From contig BLAL01000040.1 of assembly GCA_015698045.1 (NCBI GenBank), forward strand, positions 1,280,501 to 1,344,500: 64,000 bases of DNA, written 5' to 3'. Within the stretch, counting starts at the first letter, position 1. Each line of letters begins with the position of its first letter. The notes under the pieces are model-generated. The model was given only the letters and a program-made list of their open reading frames with translations, was not told the origin of the DNA and did no database searches. The DNA comes from Rhizophagus clarus. Lineage: Eukaryota; Glomeromycota; Glomeromycetes; Glomerales; Glomeraceae. Shown here in pieces: positions 1 through 12,227 of this stretch. Both the position numbers and the translations under genes were made by a program.

Positions 1-480
1 TTAAAATCAATGCATTTAGCGATTTTTCATATCGTGATGATCTTGTGACGATCTTGATCTGATCAACTAATAAAAACCTTTATTTTTTGTTTTTTGTTTT
101 ACTGATAAAAACCATCACACTCCTCTCTTTTCCGTTAGATGATACTCTTTTTACGTAAAAATGTTAGTATTTATTTATGAAATTTTGATATCTTTGAAAT
201 AAAGTTTTTTTTGATATTTAACTACTGTTTTTTTCACAATGGTATTTGAAATAAAATATACCAGCAAGTACGGTATTATTAACTACATTTACTTTTTTTT
301 CAGTATTTTGATGAGTTGGAGGTATAAAACAAAACTCAAATGTTAGTTTTTAACTTATAAGAAGTTTCCTTACGTTTCTTATTATTTTTTTAGGTACTCT
401 TTTTAGGTCCAACATTTCTTTTATTAATTCTTTTTAGGATATTGATTAGGAGTACTGGGTACTGGAAATTAAAAATGGTA
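1..480. other. Intergenic, nothing recognised
   Basis: A/T-rich sequence with short homopolymer runs. A purine-poor stretch near 380-450 precedes a possible GTAAGT donor at about 479, which could belong to the weak gene fragment that follows. I see no other supported feature. Confidence 0.4.
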
Positions 481-518
481 AGTTTTCGCGAAACTGCCAT
501 TTTCCTTATTTCTAATGA

Positions 519-1067
519 CTTGTTGAGCAATCGCTAGCTAGATGCCAAGATAATAAATTATTCTTCGATTATCGTAAAATTGTTAGTAGACCATGGCATG
601 TTTATAATAAACGAAAACAAATCTTATCCAACTCTGGCACGGGTGATCGATTACTTAGGGTTTCAAATCTATTCAAAGGCAATGACACTCAAATTGCCAA
701 TACACAAATAAAGAGCTTAGTGAGGGAATGTCAGAAAGCGAAACAACTCAAAATTCTCTTGTATGAAAACTTGCCTCGTTAATAGGAAAGATTGCGAACG
801 CGATTTTCTACATTTTGCGACCAAAATAGAGGTTTAAAGTAGAAGGATGGAATGGCTCAGAAACTATCATAGATTTATGTGTTAAAACAGCTTTCTTATG
901 CGCACTTGTGTCCGCAACTGTTGCATCTTATTTTCAGTAAGTATGATATTATTATTAATCATGTATTTCTTAAAAGCTGAATAGTATTATCAAATAAGTG
1001 TAACTGCTTCATTTACAGAAATATTTCGATGTCACTGAGTAAATATTCTGGAGATGAAGTCGCTTAG
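519..1067 (+). CDS. Hypothetical spliced gene fragment
   Basis: I do not recognise the family. An open stretch of 87 codons runs from 519 to 782 and is richer in mixed codons than the surroundings. It contains residues RPWHVYNKRK, then GTGDRLLRVSNLFKG, and ends KILLYENLPR before TAA. A second open stretch at 830-936 follows a TAG acceptor-like site. It ends at a good GTAAGT donor (937) and joins in frame to 1019-1067 after a TTTACAG acceptor, giving about 51 residues. That part holds a hydrophobic stretch, TAFLCALVSATVASYF, which could span a membrane. I could not join the first part cleanly to the second, so this may be two exons of a broken gene or of one gene with an unseen exon. Confidence 0.3.
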
Positions 1068-1369
1068 AGAGGTATGGAACAAACTGAATAGTATTATTGG
1101 TGAATTATGTTGTTTTATTTTGTAGAATATTAATGTACTTAATAAGTTTCTGGAAATAAAGTTAAAACAAACTAGTAACTTCACTAATGATGTTCTGCTA
1201 AATTGTAATTATTTATTTAATACTAGTAATTAAATTAATATCTATCAGATATGTAATAAGTAAAATTTTGATTATTAATAAAATTGATAAAATCATAATA
1301 CCAAGCCGATAACATTTAAATATCGTTAAGATATAATTGTTCAGTTTTCTACTAGTTAGTATACTATAT

Positions 1370-1720
1370 TTTAATGACATCGATATGGGAACATATTGGC
1401 CTCATGCCAATCTTTTAATGATAACTGCGACGATATCGTACCGGCTTCATAGCGATCTTTAAATGATAAAATGCTGGCACAGTTATAATGTAATTAATAC
1501 TGCGACGATATCGTGTTGGTAACAAAACGATGCTATCTTAGTGTCAATAAGATATTGTTTTGTTATTGTTTACTGTATCGTCACAGTATTATTACGTTAT
1601 CATTAAAAGAGTCGTAACTATATCAATACGTTATCATTTTAGAATATCGTCATAAAATCGTCAAGATCTCATAATGATGTCGTTAAGATATTGTTTTAGA
1701 TTTGAATATTTTAGTAAAGT
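1370..1720. repeat. GATATCGT-rich dispersed repeat
   Basis: The motif GACGATATCGT and its variants recur several times on both strands (for example 1430-1440 and 1504-1514), mixed with CATTAAAAGA/TCTTTTAATG inverted pieces. The same motif family is dense at 27,760-28,200 and 54,640-55,030, so this is a dispersed repeat and not a gene. No reading frame is supported. Confidence 0.5.
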
Positions 1721-1723
1721 AGT

Positions 1724-2075
1724 ATGTTTCTTCAATATATTAAAAAAAATTCCCTTCTACTCTTTATTAACTTACTTGCATACATTTTAAGTTCAGATTC
1801 ATTCAAGAAGTCCAGTAACCTAAAGAAAAAAAAAAAAATAGAAGAAATGTTAGCATGTTTCTTCAATATATTAAAAAAAATTCCCTCTCACTTCTTCACT
1901 AACTTATTTGCATATATTCCAAATTTGGGTTCGTCCAATAAGTCTAGCAATCTAAAGAAAAAAAAAATAAAACCAAATTTTTTATCCAGTTTAAAAAAAA
2001 ACTGTAACCATTTTTTTTTCAAAAAAAAAAGATTATCAATGATCAGTAAATCAGCTTATATGACCAATATTAAAA
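1724..2075 (+). repeat. Two-copy tandem duplication, 132-bp period
   Basis: The sequence starting ATGTTTCTTCAATATATTAA at 1724 is repeated at 1856 with about 80% identity over some 110 bp, each copy ending in an A-rich run. A 168-codon open frame crosses both copies. Its composition (K, N, F, L, I and S) and internal repetition look like chance coding in A/T-rich DNA, so I do not call a protein. Confidence 0.55.
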
Positions 2076-2139
2076 TTGATCAGAAATTTACAAACCGCAG
2101 ATTAGGGAATACTGAAACTATAAGTAAATTATATGATAT

Positions 2140-2290
2140 ACTACACCAAAATGTCAAAATAGTTTTGGCATGTCAAAACTATTTCAGCATTTCAACAAAT
2201 CAGAAGGTTAATGTCAAAATGTCAAAATAATTTTGACAATTTTGACATATCAAAACTCCTTAATTTTGGCAAGCAACTTTAGGTGTAGTT
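2140..2290. mobile_element. Partial MITE end (TGTCAAAA family)
   Basis: Repeated TGTCAAAATAATTTTGACA palindromes end in CTTAATTTTGGCAAGCAACTTTA. This matches the inner sequence and the terminal repeat of the larger element at 19,890-22,211. Only one end is clear here, so this is a fragment. Confidence 0.5.
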
Positions 2291-3290
2291 AATATAAAAA
2301 TTTATAAATCCTGATAGCCAGATATCTGTCATTATAGAATAGTAAAAAAATTAGAAGAAAATTCTACTCTATCTACATATTTTTACTTTTTTTTAACTAA
2401 ATATCTTGCCATTAAATTCATTAATTAGATACTAATCTTCTTCTCAACAGATCTGCTAAAGTATTGAAGATCTTGATAAAACCCTTTAGCTGATGATTCC
2501 TAATAATAATTTATTTTAGCTGAATTTTGATCTTTTAGTTTATTCAAAAAGCTTTTCTTGTTAGACTAACTTTCATTTTACTTGCTGTTTTAACAAGTTT
2601 ATTTAGGCTTGACAAATTCTTCACATAATTAATTGTAAGAAATATTGTTAATATTGGAAAAAGTTTTTAATGCAAACAGCATGTCTGAATGCCTTTTGAA
2701 GAATATAATTAATTGTCTTTTTTTCTATAGGAGTTTTAATAGTTTTATAGGCTTTTATCAAATATTTAACAAGAAATTCTGACTATAAATTTTGATTTAC
2801 CAGATATTGAATATGTTGGGGTTCTAAATAGTCCTTCTTATGGTGTACTATAGGGGCCAAAAATGTAATTTTCTTTTTTGAATTTTTGATTTTTAAATTT
2901 TTAATTTCTAATTTCTAATTGCATAACATCAGCAAAAATTTTGGTCTGCAGATTTGCACAATTCTGTGAAATACATTTCTGTGCAGATCTGAGAACATGC
3001 TGATACGCAGCACTGAAAAATTTTATGAATTTCTGCATAAATCTGCAAGCACAAAAAAAACTGCGAAATTTTTCAAAAATAAATCTGCAGAATTTTTCAA
3101 AAGTACTAATGCAAATTTACAGTTAGGCAGTATTTTAACTTTAATATTAACTAATATCAATTTATTAATTAAAGATATTTACAAATTTGAAAGTATATAT
3201 ACTAAACTATTCTATCTAACTAAATGCACTAATTAAAAGTCTTTTTTCTTTTCTTTACAAACTGTCAAATTATGTTATTATTAATGGTTT
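2291..3290. other. A/T-rich intergenic, no gene
   Basis: Nothing coding is supported. Around 2945-3110 there are several CTGCAGATT/TCTGCATAAATCTGCA motifs whose inverted forms recur near 7130-7200, so this may be the left edge of a large decayed inverted repeat element. Confidence 0.4.
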
Positions 3291-4258
3291 GGATATTATT
3301 CTGGTTGGTTCAATTCCAACAAATAACAAAATACAAAAAAAAATTCATATAAGTCAAAGTTTCATTAATATTTCATTTAAAAAAAATTAAATTTTAATTT
3401 TATTTGAAATTAAATACCTTTAAAATTTTTCAAAAAGCAACTGAAAAGCCACAAGTTTACAAAATAAAAAATAAAACATTAGTTAATGTTTCATTTAAAA
3501 AAAAATAAATAAAATTTCTGAAGGTATTTATTTTATTTACCTTCAAAATTATGTCTATACACAAACCTATGAAAAAGGATATAAAATGAAATATTAGTTA
3601 ATGTCTTATTTAAATAAAAACAAAATAAAAAATAAAAGAATTTCAAAAGTTACCTCTGAAATTCCATATATTAGATATTCAGGAAATCTTGAACCTAAAA
3701 AATAAAAGAAATCAAAATGTTAATTAACGTTTCATTAAAAAAAATTATTAAAATAAAAAATTCAAAGGAAAATTATTTTATTTACCTTTAAAATTACGTT
3801 CAGAAGCTGAATTTATTAAAAAAAACATTAACATTAATTAACATTTTCTTTAAAACCCAAAAAAAAATTAAGGATTATTCACCTTCAAAATTCAGCCCAG
3901 TGGTATTTGAAAGCTGCAAACCTAAAAAATCAAATGAAAATATTAGCTAAACATTCATTAAAAAAAAAATTAATAATTTTAAAGCTTATCTTTAAAATTT
4001 TGTCAATAATACATCCACAAAGCTATGGACTACAAAATTAAAAATAAAACGTTAGTTAGTATTTTGTTCAAAAAAAAAGAAAAAAAAATTAAAATTTTAA
4101 TTTTTTGAAGATAAAATACCTTCAGAATTCCATATCTCATCCAGTAAGCATCTGAAAAACTGCAAAATACAAAAAAAAAGCCAAAATGTTAATAATGTTC
4201 TATTACAAAAAAAAAAATAAATAAAATTTTAAAGAAACTTTAAAGAATACCTTTGAAG

Positions 4259-5029
4259 TAGAGCTCCGAATAGTTCAGTTTGGTTCCATTTCAGTTCTAG
4301 CTAAATCTGATCATAAGATTTTACCAAAAGTATTTTTCAGTTTAAAATATTTCAGTTACTGAAACATTTTTTCAGATAGAACTTTAACTGAAAACATTTT
4401 CAGTTAAAATCACTTACCAAAAACACTTTATTTTGAAGTATTTTGTTCAGTTTGGTTCAGTTCAGTTTTTTTGAAACTGAAACCTAGAACCAGGGATGAT
4501 GATTTCTTTTAATTCACAATATAATACAAATATCACAAAATTTTGTGATATAAGCAAAAACTACATGATTATACAACAAAATTTCACAAAATTAATAAAA
4601 AGATAAATTTTCATATGATATATCACAAATTTTCTAATTTTAGAAATTATGAATATTAAAAATATATGAATTAGGGCTGATGATTTCTTGTTTTTGGCTC
4701 ACAAAATTTCACATATTTTATTAAATCACATAACAAAATTATACAAAATTAGTAAAATTTGCTTTTTACAACAAAAAATAAATTATACCTTTATCACAAA
4801 CAAATTTTATGTTATATCACAACAAAAAATCATCGTCTCTGCCTGGAACTGAACTGGTTTTTTTAAACTGTAACTATTTTTGGTAAATGTTTTTTAACTG
4901 AAAACTTTTTCAGTAAAAGTTCTATCCAGAAATGGTTTTCAGTAAAAATTTTAAACTGAAAAATATTTTCGGTAAAATTTTATGGGCTGGAACTGAAAAC
5001 AGAACCAAAAACTGCAATTCAGAGCCCTA
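4259..5029. mobile_element. hAT-type MITE with 8-bp target duplication
   Basis: The left end reads TAGAGCTCCGAATAG. The right end, inverted, reads TAGGGCTCTGAATTG. The ends are flanked by CTTTGAAG (4251-4258) and TTTTGAAG (5030-5037), a 7-of-8 match. An 8-bp duplication with TAGRGCTCYG-like ends fits the hAT superfamily. The inner arms are rich in CAGTTTGGTTC/GAACCAAAACTG and ACCAAAAATA motifs, so the outer copy can fold on itself. There is no coding capacity. It sits inside the tandem array and carries another MITE at 4491-4841. Confidence 0.7.
4491..4841. mobile_element. Second hAT-type MITE nested in the first
   Basis: The left end is CAGGGATGATGATTTCTTTT and the right end, inverted, is CAGAGACGATGATTTTTTG. 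It is flanked by CCTAGAAC (4483-4490) and CCTGGAAC (4842-4849), matching at 7 of 8 positions. A further copy of the left end (TAGGGCTGATGATTTCTTG) lies at about 4673, so the element carries an internal duplication or a third insertion. The body is a string of AAAATTTCACAAAATT-type motifs. It must be younger than the outer MITE. Confidence 0.7.
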
Positions 5030-6649
5030 TTTTGAAGTTCTGTAACATTTCAGATCTATAAAAAAAATGAAATATTAGCAAACATCTTATTAAAAAGAAA
5101 ATTAAAAATGAATTTCAAAATTTTACCTTCAAAATTTCTTCTAGGAATTCATCTGCGGACTACAAAGAAAAAAAATAAAATAAAAAAAAAAAATAAAGAA
5201 CGTTAATAAACGTTTATTAAATAAATAACCAAAAAAAATTAGAATTCGAAGATTTACCTTTGAAACAGGAGTCAAAAACACTGGCTTTCTAAACTAAAAA
5301 AAATAAAATAAAAGAACGTTAGTAACATTTGTTCAATAAAAACAAAAATTAAAAAAATTGAAGGCTTATCTTTGAATAGAGTCTGCCTTTAAAATTAAAT
5401 GTCTGCTAGACCTAAAAAAAATATGAATGTTTGAATATTAGCAACATTCATTAAATAAAAACAATAACTGAAAATAAAAAAAAATTATTTTAAAGTTTTT
5501 ATTTTACCTTCAAAATATCCCAGTTCACCTTAAAATGGAGTTCTGGATCTATAAAAGTAAGAACAAACATTAGTCAATGTTTGTTAAATAAGATAATTAA
5601 AAAAAATAATTTTAAAGTTTATTTTATCTTCAAAATACCCAGTCTGCTTCGAATTGGAGTTTTGGACCTACAAAAGTAAAAACAAACATTAGTCAATATT
5701 TGTTAAATAAGATATTAAAAAAAAATAATTTCAAAGTTTATTTTATTTTCAAAATACCCAGTCTGCTTCAAATTGGAGTTCTGGACCTACAAAAGTAAGA
5801 ACAAACATTAGTCAATGTTTGTTAAATAAGATAATTAAAAAAAAAATAATTTTAAAGTTTATTTTACCTTCGAAATACCCAGTACACTTTGAATTGGAGT
5901 TCTGAACCTACAAAAGTAAGAACAAACGTTAGTCAACGTTTGTTAAAACAAGATAATAAAAATAAAAGATAATTTCAAAGTTTTTAACCTTTGAAATATT
6001 TCAGTTTGCTTCAAATTAGAGTTCTAGACCTACAAAAATAAAAATGAAACATTAGTTAACATTCATTAAATAAGATAATAAAAAAATAAAATAACTTTCA
6101 AAGATACACTTATACCTTCAAATAGAGTGTGTAACTACAAATTTCTTGGTGAGCGGCTATTTGTATTGTGGTGTTAATGGACAGAATGTGAGTTTTTTAC
6201 ATTTTTTGACAGTTAAACATTATATGACAAGTGCTAATAGTTCTAGACCTATAAAAGGTAAAAACAAACAGTTAGTTAATGTTTATTAAACAAAATTTAT
6301 AAAAATTAAACTTTTTTTTGAAGTTACTTTTGAAATGATATATATTTTTATTGTTCTGCACTTAAAAAAAAAAGAAATTTTTTTTGAAGGATATACATTA
6401 GTCAAATAATATGTATTACCTTCAAAATTTGATGTTTTCTGGTATTTGTTATCAGATAAAAATGAACGCTATTAATATTTATTTAAATTAAAAAAAAAAT
6501 TTTTTCAATAATTCAAAACCTGTACCTTCATTTTAGACTTAAAATAAATGAACATTAGTTAATATTCGTTAAATAAAATAAAAAAAAGGTTTTTTTTTAA
6601 AGGAAAATCTTTGAAATTTTTAATTCAAGCTCAATTAGGCCATTAATTT

Positions 6650-7186
6650 GGATTTTAACGAAATGAACGAATGGTTTATGAAATTAGTTTGAGCTTATAT
6701 GAATGATATTATTTTTATGGATTTAAGGGAATGCCTGACGTTAGTATTAATGTTTGTTAAATGAAACATTCTTTAACACTTAAAGTTTGACAAGCTTTGA
6801 AAAAATATTAAATTATTTCTTATAAAATTATTTTTTTGAAAAGTGTCATAAAAAATGTATTTCTTTAAAATATAAAAAACTATTTCTTTAAGAAAGTTTA
6901 AGTGTTAAAATTAAGTTCAAAATTAAAAGAAAGTTTATATAAGTTTATCAAATTAAAGAAGAAAAGTGAAAATCAGTTTATGTAAAGTTTATCAAATTAA
7001 AGAAGAAAATTGTGAAAATTTTTAAAGATTTTACACAAAGTATTTTTAAAAATCTGTAATTTTGGAGATTATTACAAATTTTTTATAAAAAAATTTTTGA
7101 AAAAAATAAAAAAATAATTTTTACAGTATTGTGCAGATTCTTAACAAAATTGCATAAAAAAAGCGGCAATCTGCTAAAATCACAGA
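6650..7186. other. A/T-rich spacer
   Basis: Repeated AAAGTTTATCAAATTAAAGAAG blocks occur at about 6940-7010 as a short tandem pair, followed by CTGCAGAT motifs near 7130-7200 that mirror those near 2950-3010. No gene is seen. Confidence 0.4.
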
Positions 7187-7189
7187 TCA

Positions 7190-9420
7190 CTGCAGATCTA
7201 AACTGATATAACTTTCCTGATGAAAGCTGTAAAAGAAAGCCAAAAAATAGCAACACAAATAACTACTAATATTACAACAGTTAACTTTGACACCTAAACA
7301 AAAACTACCCCAAACACAGAAAAACTTGAGTATTATTGATACTTGAAGAGAATTTTTAAAGTATAACGTTTCAGGATGCAAATGAACAAAGCAAACAGTT
7401 AATACAAATCTTTAATCCTGATACAGAATCTGTACGGTATAAACCTCTTTCACAAGCAACAAATATTCCTAACATACTAATATTTCTAATAGTTCATATA
7501 GCTTTAAGAGTGTACTCAGGTATATTCACCAGCCAAAACTCTCTTGCAGAAATTTTTTCTCTTCTTAAGAAAAAAGTGAGAGATATGGTTAGCTATAGAA
7601 TATCACATAAAGAGAAGAATTTGGTTAATTCTGTTATCTCGCACTAAGATACATAGCAAATTTTTTCTAAATTAGTAACTGTTGATTACCAATCTTTCCA
7701 GAAGTTGCTAGTTAATCCCAACAATATGCAGATTTTTCCTGACACAGATACTGTTATATTTAAGGTTGCCTGTTGAAACTAAAAGAAAATTCTGAAAGTT
7801 TTGGTCAATCAAATCCATTCTAAAACTAAGGCTGAAATTATTTTTTAATTTTGGTCAAAATTAAAAATTGGCTGAAATTACGGCATTAAGTCATGTGACA
7901 TTATATAAATTTCCAAAAAAGAAAATTTTAATTCTCAGTAAAATTAGAAAATTGAGTTATATAATAATTACACAAGATTCCAAAAAAAAAAAATTTATAT
8001 GTTAATCCTTTATTTTGGCCAGAATTATGATATTAAAGCTGGCTTATAATTTTGGCCAAATTTTGGCATTTCAGTAATAATTTTGGCAAATTTACTTTTA
8101 ATTGCCTAAACTTTTAGCTACAAAAAAATTTTGGCCTTGGCTTAAACTACCTAATTTTGGTAAGCAACCTTAATTATACTGCCTTTTTCATTTAGTACAC
8201 CTGATGCTAATCCAAATAAATCTAAGAAGATAGCACTCAAGTCTATCAAAAAAATATACGTTAATTAAAAAATCACTAATAACCAATTGAAAAATATTAG
8301 GAACATTTTTGTATATAATGTACCTACAGGTTGGTCCCATGCAAAAATTTTAGCCAAACTTAAAGCATGGAATAATATTATATCAATGATAACAAAGCAG
8401 CAATGTAAATACTAAATGTTGCATATAAAAATTTGTCTCTCAACCTTTTCACTAGTATCTTTTGAGCAGGGTATTTGGCAATACTTTTTAGGTAACTAAG
8501 CAGTATGATAGTTCTCAGGATACTAATTTCTACAACAAAGAAAATGATGAAAACAGTTTTATTTGTACCTCAATAATCTACCTCAAAATAGTAATTGTTG
8601 ACAATTATAGACTCATAATAAACCTTCAGATATTTTTAATAATTACCTGATCAAAGTTTTTAAGCATTTTAATTCTGGTGAGAAATCTCAAATTGTGGCA
8701 TACTTCGAAAAATATTAAGATGTAGATTTTTGTCGTAGGACATCTTTCAATTTTAATCACAACGGTACTGTCTACTCTCTTCTATGGTGTACTTCTTCTA
8801 TCTCCTTCAAGAACAAAAACAAGAAGTTTATGAAAAATTCTGACAAGCAGAATTCTGGTTCTTCTAAAGCTCGCTCTACTAATTTTAAACCTACCAAAGA
8901 TTAGTCAGTGTTTTCTAAAAAATCAAAAGGCAATAAAAAAAAAAAGTCATCAGATAAAAAGTCTAATAATAAGATGAAGATTGTTAAACTTTTACTAGCA
9001 TTAATTTCTTAATTATTTTTTAATTTGAGTAAATTAGCATTAGTTTTATTTATTTTTTTTTTCTTTTTTTTAATTTGTTTGTTTGAGTAATATTGCCAAG
9101 CAAACAACTACTTATAGATTTTGTTGAAACTATAGTATTAAGGTTTTTTGAAGATAGTGATTATAATTTATGCTTTGGTAGGGAGCTATAGGTTGTTCTC
9201 TTATAGGATTGAAATGTTTATTTTTGCATAGCATTAATTTTAATTTGAGATATTTCATAATAACTATCTCAGACTTAATTGTTTAATTCCTTTAGTTTGA
9301 TCAGCTATCGATGCTTACTTAGACTTATCTTTGTATTATTTGAATCTGTTTTACTTTTGTATTTTAGTTGGATGACAATTATTATAATAAAAATAAAAAT
9401 AAAAATAATAACATATAATA
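7190..9420 (+). mobile_element. Decayed coding repeat, possibly a LINE
   Basis: Scattered plus-strand pieces read like protein: SLLKKKVRDMVSYRISH (about 7560-7640), YNVPTGWSHAKILAKLKAWN (about 8310-8370), then a basic S/K/N-rich stretch with KGNKKKKSSDKKSNNK (about 8920-8985) ending LLALIS and TAA. These resemble a repeat-borne ORF family I recall from Rhizophagus. The downstream T/A-rich region ends at about 9390-9410 in (AAAATA)n, which resembles a LINE tail. Several stops and frame changes interrupt the reading, so it is old. A MITE is inserted at 7760-8173. The class is uncertain. Confidence 0.4.
7760..8173. mobile_element. MITE with TTAAGGTTGC ends
   Basis: It begins TTAAGGTTGCCTGTTGAAAC and ends in the inverted form GCAACCTTAA. 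Repeated TTTTGGCCAAAATT-like phrases fill the body. A near-complete copy lies in reverse orientation at 21,763-22,121 with the same internal order, including the CATGTGACATTATA phrase. The flanks read TTATAT on the left and TTATAC on the right, a possible duplication of about 5-6 bp. It splits the decayed coding repeat. Confidence 0.65.
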
Positions 9421-11230
9421 AACATAATTTTTATACAAAAAACATATTCAAATAATAATTTTATAAGTCTATATGGAGGTTTTTGCAATAGAAAGGTATG
9501 AAATTCAAAAAAAATTTTAAATTTACTTTATATACTAATTATGTTTTTTATACTAAAATAAGTGTAAATTTAATATTAATTAAATTTTTATTTTTTTTTG
9601 AGATTCATACTTTTTTATTGTAAAGATCCCAAAAAAATAATAATAGTTAGTTTTATAAAGTTTTTAAACTTTTTTTTACAATTTTTTTTTAATAATTTTA
9701 TAACTTTGTTTTTAATAAATCTGTATATAATATTAAATAAAACTGGAATAAATAAGTGAAAAAAGATTTTTCACTTAAGACTTTTTTAAGTTGCTTTATT
9801 TTTAATAATACAATGACTTGCTAATAAATACAAATTCAATAAAAAGCTTTTATTATTATTATATATATGATTATAGTTTTATTGGTTAAACTATAATATA
9901 AAGGTTTCTTAAGTAAATTAAATGTAAAAATATCTAAGAAAATTAAAATTTCAGATAGAAAGTAAAAAATAATATTATTTTGAAACTTGGAAATATTTAT
10001 ACAAATATATCAATAATTCAACTCTCTAATTTAGTATAAATGTATTCTAATATAAGTATACTCTACTTTTTCTTAAGATTAAAAAAGAGAATTAGTTTTA
10101 CCATAAATTTGGTTAAGTAAAACAAGCAGATAATTTTTAACAAAAAATCTTTTTTTAATAAAATTTGTTATTTTTTAATTACTAAATTTAATAAGATCCC
10201 TATAAGAAATCTAAAAATTAAGGATTTCCAATCTTTTAAACCAAAAGAGTAGAATACTACATGAACTTGAGACAAATTGTCAAAATAAAAAAATCAATTC
10301 AGTTTCAGAATTTCTAAACAAAGTTTATATGCAGAAATCATTGAAATGAAAAAAATTCTGAAGTTATTAGCATTAAGCAATATATGGATTTAGAGTAATT
10401 TGATTCTATTTCTTAGTCTTAGCTTACTCTTTTAGTAAAATATTTCTTTTTTTTTTCTATATTTCCTTTATTCTTTTATAATGTTGGTTAATTTTTTTGG
10501 ATAGCTATTCAAACTGATCCTTTGGATTAGAAATACTTCTTAAAAGTTAGAAGTGATTATAATGTATTTCTATCTTGACCAAATAAAATTTATGCATTTT
10601 TAACAATTTAAAAAAAAAAAAAAATATTTCAGTTAGTTAATTTTATTAATTTTCTAATAAAAATTTATTAAAAATTATATATTATACTAATAATAAAAAA
10701 ATATTTTTTATTGTTATAATCATTAAAATTTTTATTACAAAATATTAAATTTAAAAAATTATTTTTATAAACTGAAAGAGAAGGTGATTTAATTCTGGAG
10801 GTAATTTAATATAAAATATTAAATTTATAGAGTTAATTTTATAAAGGGGTGGGAAGTGATTTAATTTGAATGATTTAACCAGGGGGGCAATAATATATTA
10901 AATATTAAAGAAGAAATTAGTGTACTCAATCAAAATAGGCCATTATGAATGAATATATGAAATTAATATTTCTTATTTATCTAAATTACATTATTTCCAT
11001 TATCTTTTTATCATTACAATTACAGTTTTTTTGTAAGATCATTATAAATATTATAAATACGACTTTACAGCCAATTTACCTTTGATTCTATTAAAAAAGG
11101 TGATATAGCAATAAAGCTCTGCAAAACATTATTAATCAGATGAAATACAGTAGTTTATTTTCTAAATTTTTAAATTCAATATTGAAAATTTATTTAAACA
11201 TGGTATACTTAAAAATTAAGAATAATTTCA
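9420..11230. repeat. A/T-rich decayed repeat
   Basis: No gene is seen. The stretch 9890-10,440 is homologous at a low level to 22,750-22,830 and 26,340-26,600: both contain TAAGTAAATTAAATRTAAA, AAGAAATCYAAAAATTMAGG and ATATGCAGAAAT phrases in the same order. It is a relic of a dispersed coding repeat whose frame is no longer readable. Confidence 0.45.
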
Positions 11231-11560
11231 TTCGAATGAAAGATAAACGGAAAAGACTACAACAACTTAAACTGCAAGGTACTTCGAATGAAAGAAAAAC
11301 GAAAAAGACTACAACAACTTAACTGCAAGGTACTTTTTTTCGAAACTTTAAATGTAAATAAATAAGCGACAAATATGAAAAACGAAAATAAAATAATAAA
11401 TGATAAATATATGAATAATAAATAAAACGAAGATAAATAATAGATAAAACGGAGATAAATATAATAAACGATAAATATGAAATAGACAAAACGGAGATAA
11501 ATATGATAAAACGATAAAAAACGATAAATAAATAAATGATAAAATATAATAATATAAGAA
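11231..11560. repeat. Short tandem repeats (52-bp pair and ACGATAAATA array)
   Basis: A unit holding CGAATGAAAGA, AAACG, AAAAGACTACAACAACTTAA and CTGCAAGGTACTT occurs twice head to tail (about 11,231 and 11,284). It is followed by a loose array of AAACGGAGATAAATA and AAACGATAAATA to 11,560. The 60-codon frame crossing the pair is an artefact of the repeat. Confidence 0.55.
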
Positions 11561-11855
11561 TATTAATAAATATAAATATAAATTATAAAAAAAAAAGTAA
11601 TATTACACGAAAATTGGATTATGCGGACATAATACTGAAGTTATGTTGGTATACTGCACCAATCCAATATCCCGTGTGGAGCGTATAGCGCGATATTTTG
11701 ACGCTCCGTTCAATAACATACAAAAATTAATTTTATAGAAGAATGACAAAAGCATAGGTATATATAACATAAAGAAGCATATGACAATATATTCATAATA
11801 AATTTAAGTGCTTATAAAAACTTATAATATGGAGGGAGGAATTTACATTATTTTG

Positions 11856-12227
11856 TTACCTCCTATTTTGGTTAACTACTTGGGCTAGTCGGATATAGTC
11901 TTGTCTTTGAATTCTAGTGCTTCTCCTCCAAAGAAAGTTAGCAGCGATTCTAATAGTGTAATAATCTTGTTCCTCATTTTGATTACTTGCCTCCTCCGAG
12001 ACAATAATGACAAATAAATCGAAACCGTGATATGGTCTTCGACGAGGACGTCGATCATTGTGAGATAAAAGGGTACGAATTCTTCTTATATTATTCATAA
12101 AAGGGGGAAAGATACGGGCCATATTGATGCTCGCAAGAAGATTGCGAACACGACGTCTTCTGTTAGAAAGACTGTGAATGGGGATGGAGGAGGAGTTATT
12201 ATTTAAAGAGTTGATTGGTCTGCTCAT
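11856..12227 (-). CDS. Small HMG-box-like protein (MATA_HMG-like)
   Basis: This is a single-exon protein of 123 residues from an ATG at 12,227. Residues about 60-123 fit an HMG box of the fungal mating-type and SOX kind. RRPYHGFDLFVIIVSEEA matches the start of helix 1 (usual pattern RPxNAFxLF), and IAANFLWRRSTRIQRQDYIR followed by LAQ matches helices 2 and 3, with the core Trp and the Y-x2-LA pattern. HMG boxes bind and bend DNA, and this class is greatly expanded in arbuscular mycorrhizal fungi. The first 50 residues are low in complexity and rich in S, N and R. The codon mix is far less A/T-biased than the flanks, which supports a real gene. The family call is from pattern only, and no target is evident. 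Confidence 0.55.
   Translation of the reverse strand: MSRPINSLNNNSSSIPIHSLSNRRRRVRNLLASINMARIFPPFMNNIRRIRTLLSHNDRRPRRRPYHGFDLFVIIVSEEASNQNEEQDYYTIRIAANFLWRRSTRIQRQDYIRLAQVVNQNRR

Larger units (their letters stand above)
3300..6650. repeat. Degenerate tandem array, unit about 120-125 bp
   Basis: The unit contains ACATTAGTYAAYRTTYRTTAAA, an A-run, AATTTTAAAGTTTATTTTACC and TTCAAAAT. It is clearest between 5500 and 6110, where successive copies share the phrases CCCAGTCTGCTTC, AATTGGAGTTCTGGACCTA and AAAAGTAAGAACAAACATTAG. Copies toward 3300 and 6650 are more diverged, as expected for an array refreshed at its centre. Two nested MITEs interrupt it at 4259-5029. The unit has no open frame. Confidence 0.75.

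Noticed and set aside
1724-2230. A 168-codon plus-strand frame.
   Set aside because: It spans a two-copy tandem duplication and A runs, with no recognisable motif. It is best explained as chance coding.
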